A stretch of DNA of 7,164 nucleotides from Selenomonadaceae bacterium (GTDB lineage: Bacteria > Bacillota > Negativicutes > Selenomonadales > Selenomonadaceae). The stretch is taken from NCBI GenBank assembly GCA_017529085.1, contig JAFXOC010000522.1:1-7164 (forward strand), given 5' to 3'. Under the pieces are notes generated by a model that worked only from the letters and a program-made list of their open reading frames with translations, was not told the DNA's origin and searched no databases. The first letter of the stretch is position 1, and each line of letters begins with the position of its first letter. Of the stretch, positions 1 through 4,702 are shown in pieces. The translations under genes were made by a program, and so were the position numbers.

Positions 1-383
1 AAATCTTTCAAATCTTCTATTTTGGTTTTGTGTTGGACAGCGACAACTTTTGTGGCGAAGTCTTTTAGCGTTTGACGCTGCGCCGGAGAAAGAGCGATGT
101 AAATTTTCATTATCGCCTTATCTTCCTCGCTTAAAGTTTCATCGTTTAAGAGTTCGGATAAATCTCCCGTATCTTGCATATTTCCTTCGCCGGATTTAAG
201 CCAGTTATAGGAAATATGAAGTTTCGTTGCCATAAGCTGCAAGAACACATCGTTCGGGATAACTCGTCCTTGTTCGTATGCGGCAATAGTATCTCTCGTT
301 GTTCCTAAAAATTCGGCTAGTTTGTCACGACTTTTAAATCCCGCTTCTTTACGAGCCATTTTTATTCGTTCGTGCAACTCCAT
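1..383 (-). CDS. XRE/Cro-CI-family transcriptional repressor, C-terminus cut by window edge
   Basis: Reads leftward from ATG at 383-381, with AAGGAG (plus strand 393-398) nine bases upstream; 127 codons are present and no stop is reached. Residues about 4-60 form a classic HTH_3/XRE domain: KSRDKLAEFLG (helix 2), TTRDTIAAYEQGR (recognition helix and following turn), then IPNDVFLQLMATKLHISYNWL and the family-typical WLKSGEGNM end. The later part (LSEEDKAIMKIYIALSPAQRQTLKDF) is helical and probably mediates dimerisation. No LexA-type Ser-Lys peptidase is visible, but the end is missing. By family knowledge this is a DNA-binding repressor of the CI kind. Its placement, divergent from a small-gene operon across a spacer with three related palindromes, supports control of both itself and the rightward operon. 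The DNA-binding assignment is strong; the role as master switch is inferred. Confidence 0.9.
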   Translation of the reverse strand, partial: MELHERIKMARKEAGFKSRDKLAEFLGTTRDTIAAYEQGRVIPNDVFLQLMATKLHISYNWLKSGEGNMQDTGDLSELLNDETLSEEDKAIMKIYIALSPAQRQTLKDFATKVVAVQHKTKIEDLKD

Positions 384-410
384 AATTATCAACTCCTTCT
401 TTTGCGGTAA

Positions 411-439
411 ATTATAGCAAAAGAAAATCTGCTTGTAAA
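411..439 (-). promoter_or_regulatory. Leftward promoter of the repressor gene
   Basis: On the minus strand a -35 box TTTACA (plus 434-439), a 17-bp spacer and a perfect -10 TATAAT (plus 411-416) are seen, with TGC just before the -10 (extended -10). The expected start falls near 404, leaving a short leader with AAGGAG before the ATG at 383. The -35 box lies inside the leftmost operator-like palindrome (428-443), which suggests autoregulation. Confidence 0.8.
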
Positions 440-503
440 CATATTTTTTAAATTATCTGTTGACAAGCAGAAAACTTTATAATATTATATTCTTGCAAAC
501 AGA
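428..503. promoter_or_regulatory. Three operator-like 16-bp imperfect palindromes
   Basis: Three related sites lie between the divergent genes: 428-443 TCTGCTTGTAAACATA, 456-471 TCTGTTGACAAGCAGA (bottom strand TCTGCTTGTCAACAGA) and 488-503 TATTCTTGCAAACAGA (bottom strand TCTGTTTGCAAGAATA). Read in one orientation they fit TCTGYTTGYAAACAGA, itself a near-perfect palindrome; sites one and two agree at 14 of 16 bases. Site starts are 28 and 32 bp apart, about three helical turns. They cover the leftward -35, the rightward -35 and the rightward start region. This arrangement matches CI/Cro-type operators, so the divergent XRE protein is the likely ligand. Confidence 0.75.
460..488 (+). promoter_or_regulatory. 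Rightward promoter of the small-gene operon
   Basis: A perfect -35 TTGACA (460-465), a 17-bp spacer and a -10 TATTAT (483-488, five of six consensus bases) lie about 50 bp before the first rightward start codon. A TATAAT at 478-483 is only 12 bp from the -35, so the 483-488 box fits better. The -35 sits inside the middle palindrome and the third palindrome begins at the last base of the -10, so a bound repressor would block polymerase. Confidence 0.75.
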
Positions 504-535
504 TTTTAGGAGAAATATTTATAAGAGGTGATAAT

Positions 536-709
536 GTGGCGAAGGAAAGAGAAATGACGGAATACGAAAAGGCAATAGAAATGGGGAAGGAAGTCGCAGA
601 AATCTTCAAACGGCTCAATTTTGAAGGGAAACGGGCGATTTTCTACTACGGACAAGGTTTACTTGTAGGCGGTATGGAAGAACACAAACTTCCGAAGATT
701 ATTTTATAG
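536..709 (+). CDS. Hypothetical 57-aa protein, first gene of the rightward operon
   Basis: Starts at GTG 536, five bases after AGAGGTG (524-530), and ends at TAG 707-709. A later in-frame ATG at 554 lacks a ribosome site, and an ATG at 534 is out of frame and closes quickly. The product is charged and helical at first (REMTEYEKAIEMGKEVAEIFKR), then shows a short segment RAIFYYGQGLLVGGMEE. No signal peptide or known domain is recognised. It is the first gene after the repressor-controlled promoter, the position of Cro or an early regulator in phages, but no helix-turn-helix can be seen, so function is unknown. The next gene follows within about ten bases, which supports an operon. Confidence 0.65.
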   Translation: MAKEREMTEYEKAIEMGKEVAEIFKRLNFEGKRAIFYYGQGLLVGGMEEHKLPKIIL

Positions 710-719
710 GGGGATGTCT

Positions 720-941
720 ATGATACGAATGATAGAGGTTATGGAAAAAGCGATTGAATTAGCGGAAATTCCCGCTATCAGGAAAAACTTAGATAAAATG
801 CGGGAAGATGATCCGACAATGGAAAAAGGTATAACATACCTATATAACCTTGCGGAAAAAGCGTTAGAAGTAAATCGACTTTCAAAAAAAACAATGAATT
901 TAAGAATTGCCGGAGCGTTAAGGAGAAGTGAGAATGGATAA
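720..941 (+). CDS. Hypothetical helical 73-aa protein
   Basis: The best start is ATG 720, six bases after the purine run AGGGGG (708-713). An in-frame ATG at 714 directly abuts that run and leaves no spacing. The stop at 939-941 overlaps the start of the next gene, which suggests translational coupling. The product is almost wholly predicted helix with many Glu, Lys and Leu residues (EVMEKAIELAEIPAIRKNL, then GITYLYNLAEKALEV) and ends in the basic stretch LRIAGALRRSENG. No cysteines, membrane segments or known motifs are visible. Its role is unknown; size and position suggest a phage or plasmid early accessory protein. Confidence 0.7.
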   Translation: MIRMIEVMEKAIELAEIPAIRKNLDKMREDDPTMEKGITYLYNLAEKALEVNRLSKKTMNLRIAGALRRSENG

Positions 942-1242
942 AAAGGTATTACCAATTCCTTGCACGGACATAAAACCTAAAACACTAAGAGAATGGTTCG
1001 CTCGTATTGACGATAGGCTAAACTCATTTAAAGAAGATTTAATTTCAACCAATGCTCCGGGATTAGACACCGAAATGGACAGTTGGGTAGATACTGGCGG
1101 TATTCTTGTAGAAAATAGCGCGACAGCTTTAATAACTGAAATTACATCTATGCTTGAAGATATGGGAATTGACGAAAAATACCGTCAAGAAGCGCAAGCA
1201 AGATTAAATGAAAAAAACCGTATGCAAGGTAGGTTTAAGTAA
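934..1242 (+). CDS. Hypothetical 102-aa protein
   Basis: ATG 934 is preferred because AAGGAG (920-925) lies eight bases upstream; a GTG at 928 is only two bases from it. The start overlaps the previous stop (939-941) in a different frame, a usual sign of coupled translation. The protein has an N-terminal stretch with Trp and charged residues (TLREWFARIDDRLNSFKEDL), a central acidic part (DTEMDSWVDTGG) and a helical C-terminus (ALITEITSMLEDMGIDEKYRQEAQARL). No catalytic motif or membrane segment is recognised. It is soluble by appearance and its function is unknown. A structured RNA element begins directly after its stop codon. Confidence 0.75.
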   Translation: MDKKVLPIPCTDIKPKTLREWFARIDDRLNSFKEDLISTNAPGLDTEMDSWVDTGGILVENSATALITEITSMLEDMGIDEKYRQEAQARLNEKNRMQGRFK

Positions 1243-1307
1243 AGATTGATTTTTGCTCGTGTCCACAAAAGCTAAGGTTTGTGGGCATTATGGAGAAATC
1301 AATCTCC
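1243..1307 (+). other. Intercistronic structured RNA element with alternative pairings
   Basis: Directly after the stop, AGATTGATTT (1243-1252) is fully complementary to AAATCAATCT (1296-1305). Nested inside is a 10-bp stem, 1260-1269 with 1278-1287 (one U-G wobble, loop AGCTAAGG). CTC 1256-1258 can also pair with GAG 1293-1295. A competing local hairpin is possible: GGAGA 1292-1296 with TCTCC 1303-1307. The same TCTCC could pair with GGAGG (1345-1349) of the next ribosome site. There is no T-run on the plus side, so it is not an intrinsic terminator for the operon. Whether it is a switch, an RNA-processing site or a stabiliser is unknown. Confidence 0.5.
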
Positions 1308-1355
1308 AATGCAGACAAGTGTGGGTTTTGGTGATGTTGGAATAGGAGGAAAAAT

Positions 1356-1523
1356 ATGTGTTCAACTTTGGCTCATTACACAGGGGGAAACAAAGGTTGG
1401 GGAACAATGGTATATTGTTGCGATATTTGCGGGGAAGAAGTCGCAGAATATCTCTGTGACAAAGACGGGATTCCAACGGAAGCGTTATACGATAATTGTG
1501 AATCACATAAGTGTAGCTGTTAG
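1356..1523 (+). CDS. Cys-rich 55-aa putative zinc-binding mini-protein
   Basis: ATG 1356 follows AGGAGGA (1344-1350) at ideal spacing; the stop TAG at 1521-1523 overlaps the next gene's AGGAGG site. A longer open frame across this region (1279-1563) has no ribosome site and looks like chance. Eight of 55 residues are Cys (2, 21, 22, 25, 34, 48, 53, 55), with His 7 and His 51. CCDICG at 21-26 is a typical zinc-knuckle half, and C48..H51.C53.C55 could supply the second half. By family knowledge such small single-ribbon proteins are common in phages and plasmids as DNA- or protein-binding modules. Zn binding is inferred. A start at Met 18 is possible but has a weaker ribosome site. Confidence 0.75.
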   Translation: MCSTLAHYTGGNKGWGTMVYCCDICGEEVAEYLCDKDGIPTEALYDNCESHKCSC

Positions 1524-1535
1524 GAGGAAAAGAAA

Positions 1536-1787
1536 ATGGAAAAAACGGCTTATAAAGTTATAACTTACGAGGATAGCCAAGGCGACAAGAACAAAATTGA
1601 GTATGACGAATTTACAAACAAATACTATGTGATGCGTACAGTTAGAGATGACGAAGGAGGCATTGATTATTGGGAAGCAAATGAAAAATTCGATTCCAAA
1701 AAACACTTCTCGGAACTTGCGGAGGAATTGGAAAAATACGCTAAAGACAATGATTGGCGTGTTTTGGAAACACAAATAATTGATTAA
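1536..1787 (+). CDS. Hypothetical acidic 83-aa protein
   Basis: ATG 1536 follows AGGAGG (1522-1527) at eight bases, and that site overlaps the upstream stop, so the two genes are almost certainly co-translated. The protein begins with strand-like segments (AYKVITYEDSQ, KNKIEYDEFTNKYYVMRTV), then WEANEKFDSKKHF and a C-terminal helix SELAEELEKYAKDNDWRVLE. The pattern suggests a small alpha/beta fold with a beta sheet followed by a helix. It is rich in Asp and Glu and has no cysteines or membrane segment. The acidic surface could mimic DNA, as in some anti-defence proteins, but nothing in the sequence proves this. The family is not recognised. Confidence 0.75.
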   Translation: MEKTAYKVITYEDSQGDKNKIEYDEFTNKYYVMRTVRDDEGGIDYWEANEKFDSKKHFSELAEELEKYAKDNDWRVLETQIID

Positions 1788-1799
1788 GGAGCGTACATT

Positions 1800-2114
1800 A
1801 TGAGAATCACATATTACTGCTTCCCTAAAGAAATGCCTTTGAAAGACAGAGCCTTCGCATATTTTCAAGATGTGGAAGGACGGGAAGATTTAGAGGAAAT
1901 AGCGGAAGAACTGGTGGTTACGCCGGACGAAAAGATAGAAGATCGCTGTCCTATGGAAGTTGAATGTTCGGTTTCAATGGCGAAAAAGCTATTGAAAGCC
2001 TACGGTGGCGAAGCGTACACGCAACATTTTGAGCGTGACGGAGGATTGTTTGAAACAACGCCTGTGACGCTAAAAGGCAACAATTCTCGCTTCAAGTACA
2101 ATCGACATTTATAG
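1800..2114 (+). CDS. Hypothetical 104-aa protein, paralogue A (partner at 3291-3605)
   Basis: ATG 1800 lies eight bases after AAGGAG (1786-1791), which itself overlaps the previous stop. The protein aligns without gaps to the 104-aa product of 3291-3605: by hand count 36 of the first 90 residues are identical. Shared elements are the N-terminal ITYY.F, then L..R...Y.Q.VEGR, P.E..CS..(x).A.KLL..YGG.AY, and R.G.L..T.P.T. The conserved YGG and VEGR blocks suggest a real fold under selection. The family is unknown to me. Ancient duplication rather than recent copying is indicated by the divergence. The gene ends in a 10-bp tandem repeat covering the stop codon. Confidence 0.8.
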   Translation: MRITYYCFPKEMPLKDRAFAYFQDVEGREDLEEIAEELVVTPDEKIEDRCPMEVECSVSMAKKLLKAYGGEAYTQHFERDGGLFETTPVTLKGNNSRFKYNRHL

Positions 2115-2123
2115 ACATTTATA
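2104..2123 (+). repeat. Perfect 10-bp tandem repeat across a stop codon
   Basis: GACATTTATA occurs twice head to tail (2104-2113 and 2114-2123). The first copy contains the last codons, and the stop TAG spans the junction (2112-2114). The second copy forms the spacer up to the next AAGGAG. It looks like a small slippage duplication with no coding effect. Confidence 0.8.
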
Positions 2124-2134
2124 AGGAGATTGAT

Positions 2135-2377
2135 ATGTTTATCCATTTTAACAATCATCTTATAAACTTAGACTGCGTGAAAACCATTGATTATATCCCT
2201 GCGACAATGGAGGATTTAATTATGGATAATCTAACCGCAGAGGAAATAAGCAATAAATGTGACAACCTAAAAATAACTCTTTACTTTACGGACAACACAA
2301 AATCGCATTTTTTCGCAGAAGAAAGTTTCCTAGAGGCGTTAATGAAAACGCTAAAAGTAAAAACCATAGATTTCTAA
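2135..2377 (+). CDS. Hypothetical 80-aa protein
   Basis: ATG 2135 follows AAGGAG about seven bases upstream. The N-terminus MFIHFNNHLINLDCVKTIDYI and the later NLKITLYFTDNTKSHFFAEE read as beta strands, followed by a C-terminal helix SFLEALMKTLKV. Many residues are hydrophobic or aromatic in alternation, which suits a small compact sheet domain of the kind that reports a field value (strand, turn, strand, helix). No catalytic motif, signal peptide or long membrane segment is seen. It sits between paralogue A of the 104-aa family and an XRE regulator, all in one tight operon. Function is unknown. Confidence 0.75.
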   Translation: MFIHFNNHLINLDCVKTIDYIPATMEDLIMDNLTAEEISNKCDNLKITLYFTDNTKSHFFAEESFLEALMKTLKVKTIDF

Positions 2378-2389
2378 AGGAGGTCGATT

Positions 2390-2629
2390 ATGAGATTATG
2401 GGAATTGCGAAAAAAGAAAGGATTTACCCAAAAAGAATTAGCCGAAACACTACATATTTCGCCAATGAGCGTGTATTTTTGGGAAAAGGGCATAACATAT
2501 CCCCGTAGAGAAAAAATAAAAAGGCTCGCCAATATTTTTGAGTGTAGCCAACAGGAGATCCTAAATGTTTTGGAAGAAACAGAGATGTATAACAGGAGCA
2601 GAAGTTTTGCAGATAAGGAGAAGGTATGA
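2390..2629 (+). CDS. Small XRE-family DNA-binding regulator (79 aa)
   Basis: ATG 2390 follows a very strong AAAGGAGG site. Residues about 3-58 form an HTH_3/XRE domain: LWELRKKKGFTQKELAETLHIS, recognition helix region SPMSVYFWEKGITYPRRE, then KIKRLANIFECSQQEIL. The protein is little more than the domain, typical of stand-alone phage or plasmid regulators. The last bases overlap the next start in an ATGA arrangement (2626-2629), so its translation is coupled to the LysM protein. It could be the Cro-like counterpart of the repressor at 1-383, although it is far from the divergent operators, or it could control a local gene. The DNA-binding assignment is firm and the target is unknown. Confidence 0.9.
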   Translation: MRLWELRKKKGFTQKELAETLHISPMSVYFWEKGITYPRREKIKRLANIFECSQQEILNVLEETEMYNRSRSFADKEKV

Positions 2630-2946
2630 AAAGAAAACTAAATAAATCATTCCTTTTCGGTTCTTTAATCGGATGCGTTATAGGAGCCGCTTGCATAGCG
2701 CAAACGCCTAGCGAAAAGGAAATACAAATGCACCATGTACGCACTAACGAAACATTGTGGGGGATATGCCAGACATTCTACAATGAGAACGATGTGGATA
2801 TGTACTTTCTGGAATTTATGTACGAGGTGGAGCAGGAAAACAAATGGTTGAAAGATGTGAACTACAGACTTCAACCAAACGATGTGATTAAAATTCCTCA
2901 TAAAAAAAATCTCCGCGCTTCTGGGAAAAGTGCAGAGAAGATTTAA
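2626..2946 (+). CDS. Membrane-anchored or lipoprotein-like LysM-domain protein (106 aa)
   Basis: Starts at ATG 2626 inside the previous gene's end (ATGA overlap), with AAGGAGAAGG just upstream. A basic start (MKRKLNK) is followed by a hydrophobic segment to about residue 25, so the protein is exported or membrane-anchored. LIGC at 14-17 fits a lipobox, so lipoprotein processing is a possible alternative. Residues 36-91 match the LysM pattern: HHVRTNETLWGIC at the front and LQPNDVIKIP at the end, with extra length between. LysM binds peptidoglycan by family knowledge. The length and N-anchor plus LysM layout resemble YneA-type division inhibitors of Bacillus, but there is no direct evidence of that role. 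No catalytic cell-wall hydrolase domain is present. Confidence 0.8.
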   Translation: MKRKLNKSFLFGSLIGCVIGAACIAQTPSEKEIQMHHVRTNETLWGICQTFYNENDVDMYFLEFMYEVEQENKWLKDVNYRLQPNDVIKIPHKKNLRASGKSAEKI

Positions 2947-3018
2947 GAAATATCAACATAAGTGATTATAAAGCATTTTGAGAAGGCTGTCAATTTAAGT
3001 TTAACTATGAATTTGAAA

Positions 3019-3041
3019 ATCCCGTCCATATCGGACGGGAT
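3019..3041 (+). promoter_or_regulatory. Perfect 9-bp hairpin before DUF4314-like gene 1
   Basis: ATCCCGTCC (3019-3027) and GGACGGGAT (3033-3041) pair perfectly with a five-base loop. On the plus strand no T-run follows, so it is a poor terminator for the operon; on the minus strand TTTTC follows, a weak terminator at best. It ends about three bases before the AAAGGA site of the next gene, a position suited to controlling ribosome access or RNA processing. The region 2947-3018 upstream holds no recognised gene or promoter. Confidence 0.65.
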
Positions 3042-3057
3042 AGAAAGGAAAACATAT

Positions 3058-3294
3058 ATGCCTATAATGATAAGTCGTGAGGATATAGCGAACAGAAAAA
3101 GGCAATATCCCGCCGGAACGAGAATCAAACTGATTTCAATGAACGATTCACATTCGCCGCCTAAAGGAACTGAAGGAACGGTTATCGGCATAGACGGCAA
3201 AGGCTCGATTATGATGATATGGGACAACGGTCAAGGATTAAGTCTTTTAATAAGCGATAAATTCTCTGTAATTAAAAGGAAGGATAAATTTTGA
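3058..3294 (+). CDS. DUF4314-like protein 1 (78 aa)
   Basis: ATG 3058 is chosen since AAAGGA lies eight bases upstream. The longer frame from GTG 2962 would translate the hairpin and lacks a ribosome site; an ATG at 3067 is the other option. The domain core reads YPAGTRIKLISMNDSHSPP, then GTEGTVIGIDGKGSIMMIW and DNGQGLSLL....FSVI. This is the pattern I know as DUF4314, a small beta-barrel-like domain frequent on Bacillota mobile elements and of no established function. It is paralogous to the product of 4136-4342, with P.GTR.KL.SM.D..(x)PP.GT.G.V.G and W.NG..LSL conserved. The stop overlaps the TTG start of the next gene. Domain naming is from memory. Confidence 0.85.
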   Translation: MPIMISREDIANRKRQYPAGTRIKLISMNDSHSPPKGTEGTVIGIDGKGSIMMIWDNGQGLSLLISDKFSVIKRKDKF

Positions 3295-3605
3295 AAATAA
3301 CATACTATCGGTTCGATGATGAAATTTCCTTGCGTAAAAGAATATTGATTTATATGCAAGAAGTCGAAGGGCGAAAAAATGTAACGGATATTCCCGAAAA
3401 TATGGCTTTTGAAAAATACGGAAGATTAAATAAAAGCTATCCGCAGGAAATTCAATGCTCAACGCCAGTAGCGAGGAAACTTTTAAATCTTTACGGTGGT
3501 GACGCATATATAGAGTATATCGACCGTGAAGGAAATTTGCTTCACACATCTCCTATAACGCCGATAATGGCAAGCAGAAGCGATACTGGGTACAAGTATT
3601 TGTAA
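3291..3605 (+). CDS. Hypothetical 104-aa protein, paralogue B (partner at 1800-2114)
   Basis: Begins at TTG 3291, overlapping the upstream TGA by a TTGA junction, with AAGGAAGGA (3276-3284) in front. Translating from the TTG gives MKITYYRF, which lines up exactly with MRITYYCF of the paralogue, and this settles the start. Same length of 104 residues, same blocks (YMQEVEGR, PQEIQCS, ARKLLNLYGGDAY, REGNLLHTSPIT). The middle (residues 35-50) and the C-terminal 14 residues differ most. Overlapping starts indicate translational coupling to the DUF4314-like gene. Function unknown; the conserved Y-G-G and R-x-G segments could form a binding surface. Confidence 0.8.
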   Translation: MKITYYRFDDEISLRKRILIYMQEVEGRKNVTDIPENMAFEKYGRLNKSYPQEIQCSTPVARKLLNLYGGDAYIEYIDREGNLLHTSPITPIMASRSDTGYKYL

Positions 3606-3622
3606 AATTTGGAGGAAGCGAC

Positions 3623-4063
3623 ATGAAAAAAACAATAACTATGCAAAGCAAATTATCTTTTTTGGTTGATTATCCCGACAAAGACGGCTCTTTAATCCGT
3701 GATCCTCGTTATGAGGATTGTAACGGTAGGACGCTTCAAGATTTGCACGATAACTACGAAGGAACCTATATATCCCATTCTAATATAGATAAAATTGCGT
3801 TTGACACAGCGTTTTCACTATTTTCAAACGGCAAAAGTGATTATCAGGTAATTTACGATATATCAAATCCTAACGGTGAAAAATATTTTTGTGATTTAGC
3901 ATTAAAAATCGGCGATGAAACCGATGAAAACGGCATAGCGAAACTATATATCCTTACTTGGGAAATAACCAATCCGATAGCAAATAAAGCCGCCAGAAAA
4001 TTCGATTGGCAAAATTTCAAGGTTAAAGAGTGCCAAAATGCTCGTTTCGTGCTTATAGAATAA
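3623..4063 (+). CDS. Hypothetical 146-aa protein
   Basis: ATG 3623 follows GGAGGAAG. It is the longest product of the small-gene block. The sequence opens with KTITMQSKLSFLVDYPDKDG and has strand-rich segments (YQVIYDISNPNGEKYFCDLALKI, KLYILTWEITNP) followed by a basic region ARKFDWQNFKVKEC and the end NARFVLIE. Aspartates and asparagines in loops are common. No signal peptide, helix-turn-helix or enzymatic motif is recognised. The overall look is a soluble beta-rich domain. A strong hairpin follows 17 bases after its stop. Function is unknown. Confidence 0.75.
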   Translation: MKKTITMQSKLSFLVDYPDKDGSLIRDPRYEDCNGRTLQDLHDNYEGTYISHSNIDKIAFDTAFSLFSNGKSDYQVIYDISNPNGEKYFCDLALKIGDETDENGIAKLYILTWEITNPIANKAARKFDWQNFKVKECQNARFVLIE

Positions 4064-4079
4064 AGAATAAAAGACAAAT

Positions 4080-4116
4080 TCCCTATCTGCGGTATTTTTA
4101 ATGCCGGAGATAGGGA
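4080..4116 (+). promoter_or_regulatory. Interrupted hairpin before DUF4314-like gene 2
   Basis: TCCCTATCT (4080-4088) pairs with AGATAGGGA (4108-4116); after one G-G mismatch the stem continues with CGGTA (4090-4094) against TGCCG (4102-4106), one U-G wobble, closing a TTTTTAA loop. No T-run follows, so it is not a standard terminator. As with the hairpin at 3019-3041, it sits just before the ribosome site of a DUF4314-like gene, and the two leaders end alike (GGAAAACATATATG and GGAAACATATTG). Confidence 0.65.
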
Positions 4117-4135
4117 GAAAATCGGAGGAAACATA

Positions 4136-4342
4136 TTGGAAGATAAAATTTTAAAGCAATTACAAAAAAAATTTCCTAAAGGAACAAGAGTCAAATTGCT
4201 TTCGATGGAAGATCCGCAAGCGCCGCCTGTGGGAACGATCGGCGAAGTTTGGGGAGTGGAAAAAGACGCTATCAGGGTAAAGTGGGAAAACGGATCGGAT
4301 TTAAGTCTGATTTTAGACTTGGATTCGTTTCGGGTGATATAA
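4136..4342 (+). CDS. DUF4314-like protein 2 (68 aa)
   Basis: TTG 4136 is the start, seven bases after GGAGG (4124-4128); no ATG fits. The product opens with a short basic helix (EDKILKQLQKK), followed by the whole DUF4314-like core: FPKGTRVKLLSMEDPQAPP, VGTIGEVWGVEKDAIRVKW and ENGSDLSLILDLDSFRVI. It is closer to the family form I remember than the 3058-3294 paralogue. It is small, soluble and probably an SH3-like barrel that binds nucleic acid or protein; that is inference, as the family has no established role. Its leader carries a strong hairpin, and the next gene follows after 16 bases, so it stays within the operon. Confidence 0.88.
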   Translation: MEDKILKQLQKKFPKGTRVKLLSMEDPQAPPVGTIGEVWGVEKDAIRVKWENGSDLSLILDLDSFRVI

Positions 4343-4358
4343 GGGAAAAGGTGAGGAC

Positions 4359-4667
4359 ATGAACATAGACCTTGCGATAGAAAAAACCATAAGAAAAGAG
4401 ATACAAGCAAGTTTTAAAAGCGAATTTAAAAACTTTACCGAAATCATAAGAAGCATAATAGTGGAGGAATTGAAGAACATAGCGCCAAATGGGGAAAATC
4501 TGGACGATGATCTTATTACCGTAAGAGAAGCAAGGGAAAAAACAAAATTAAATCCTACGGAATTTAAGAAATTGGTAGATAACGGAACAATCAAATATAA
4601 AACCTCGCCGAAGGGCAGGAAGAAAATTATAAAATCAAGCTTAATCGCATATATAAGAGGACAATAA
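4359..4667 (+). CDS. Excisionase/MerR-like helix-turn-helix protein (102 aa)
   Basis: ATG 4359 follows AAGGTGAGG. Residues 1-42 are a charged amphipathic helix (IEKTIRKEIQASFKSEFKNF), suited to oligomerisation. Residues about 52-100 resemble the HTH_17 excisionase-type winged helix: LITVREAREKTKLNPTEFKK, LVDNGTIKYKTS, a basic wing PKGRKKII and the closing SSLIAYIRG. By family knowledge such proteins bind DNA near recombination, replication or partition sites. No recombinase lies beside it here; parA follows, so a role in partition or replication control is as likely as excision. It is the last gene before the small RNA locus, whose terminator T-run touches this stop codon. Confidence 0.8.
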   Translation: MNIDLAIEKTIRKEIQASFKSEFKNFTEIIRSIIVEELKNIAPNGENLDDDLITVREAREKTKLNPTEFKKLVDNGTIKYKTSPKGRKKIIKSSLIAYIRGQ

Positions 4668-4702
4668 AAAAACCTCGCGATTCTGGCTAAGAAATCACGA
4701 GG
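4666..4702 (-). terminator. Intrinsic terminator of the minus-strand small RNA
   Basis: On the minus strand CCTCGTGATT (plus 4693-4702) pairs with AATCGCGAGG (plus 4673-4682), ten pairs with one G-U wobble, a ten-base loop and then seven T's (plus A-run 4666-4672). Read on the plus strand the wobble becomes a C-A mismatch and no T-run follows, so the element is directional to the minus strand. The T-run overlaps the last bases of the helix-turn-helix gene's stop. Confidence 0.88.

Noticed and set aside
1259..1345. 28-codon frame from GTG with CGHYGE and QCR, ending at a TAG that overlaps the next ribosome site
   Set aside because: No ribosome site precedes the GTG and the frame lies in the inverted-repeat element, whose pairing explains the sequence better.
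1279..1563. 94-codon plus-strand open frame beginning at TTG
   Set aside because: It has no ribosome site and covers the structured RNA, the Cys-rich gene and the next gene's site in another frame. The shorter frame at 1356-1523 has a perfect ribosome site and a motif-rich product.
2962..3057. Upstream GTG start for the first DUF4314-like gene
   Set aside because: No ribosome site, and the added 32 residues would translate the hairpin; the paralogue has no such extension.
3019..4116. Repeated hairpins as a CRISPR or transposon-end pair
   Set aside because: The two stems differ in sequence and there are no spacers, direct repeats or transposase, so neither explanation fits.
3853..4410. 185-codon minus-strand frame
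   Set aside because: Antisense shadow of the 146-aa and DUF4314-like genes, with no ribosome site and no recognisable domain, although it is long.
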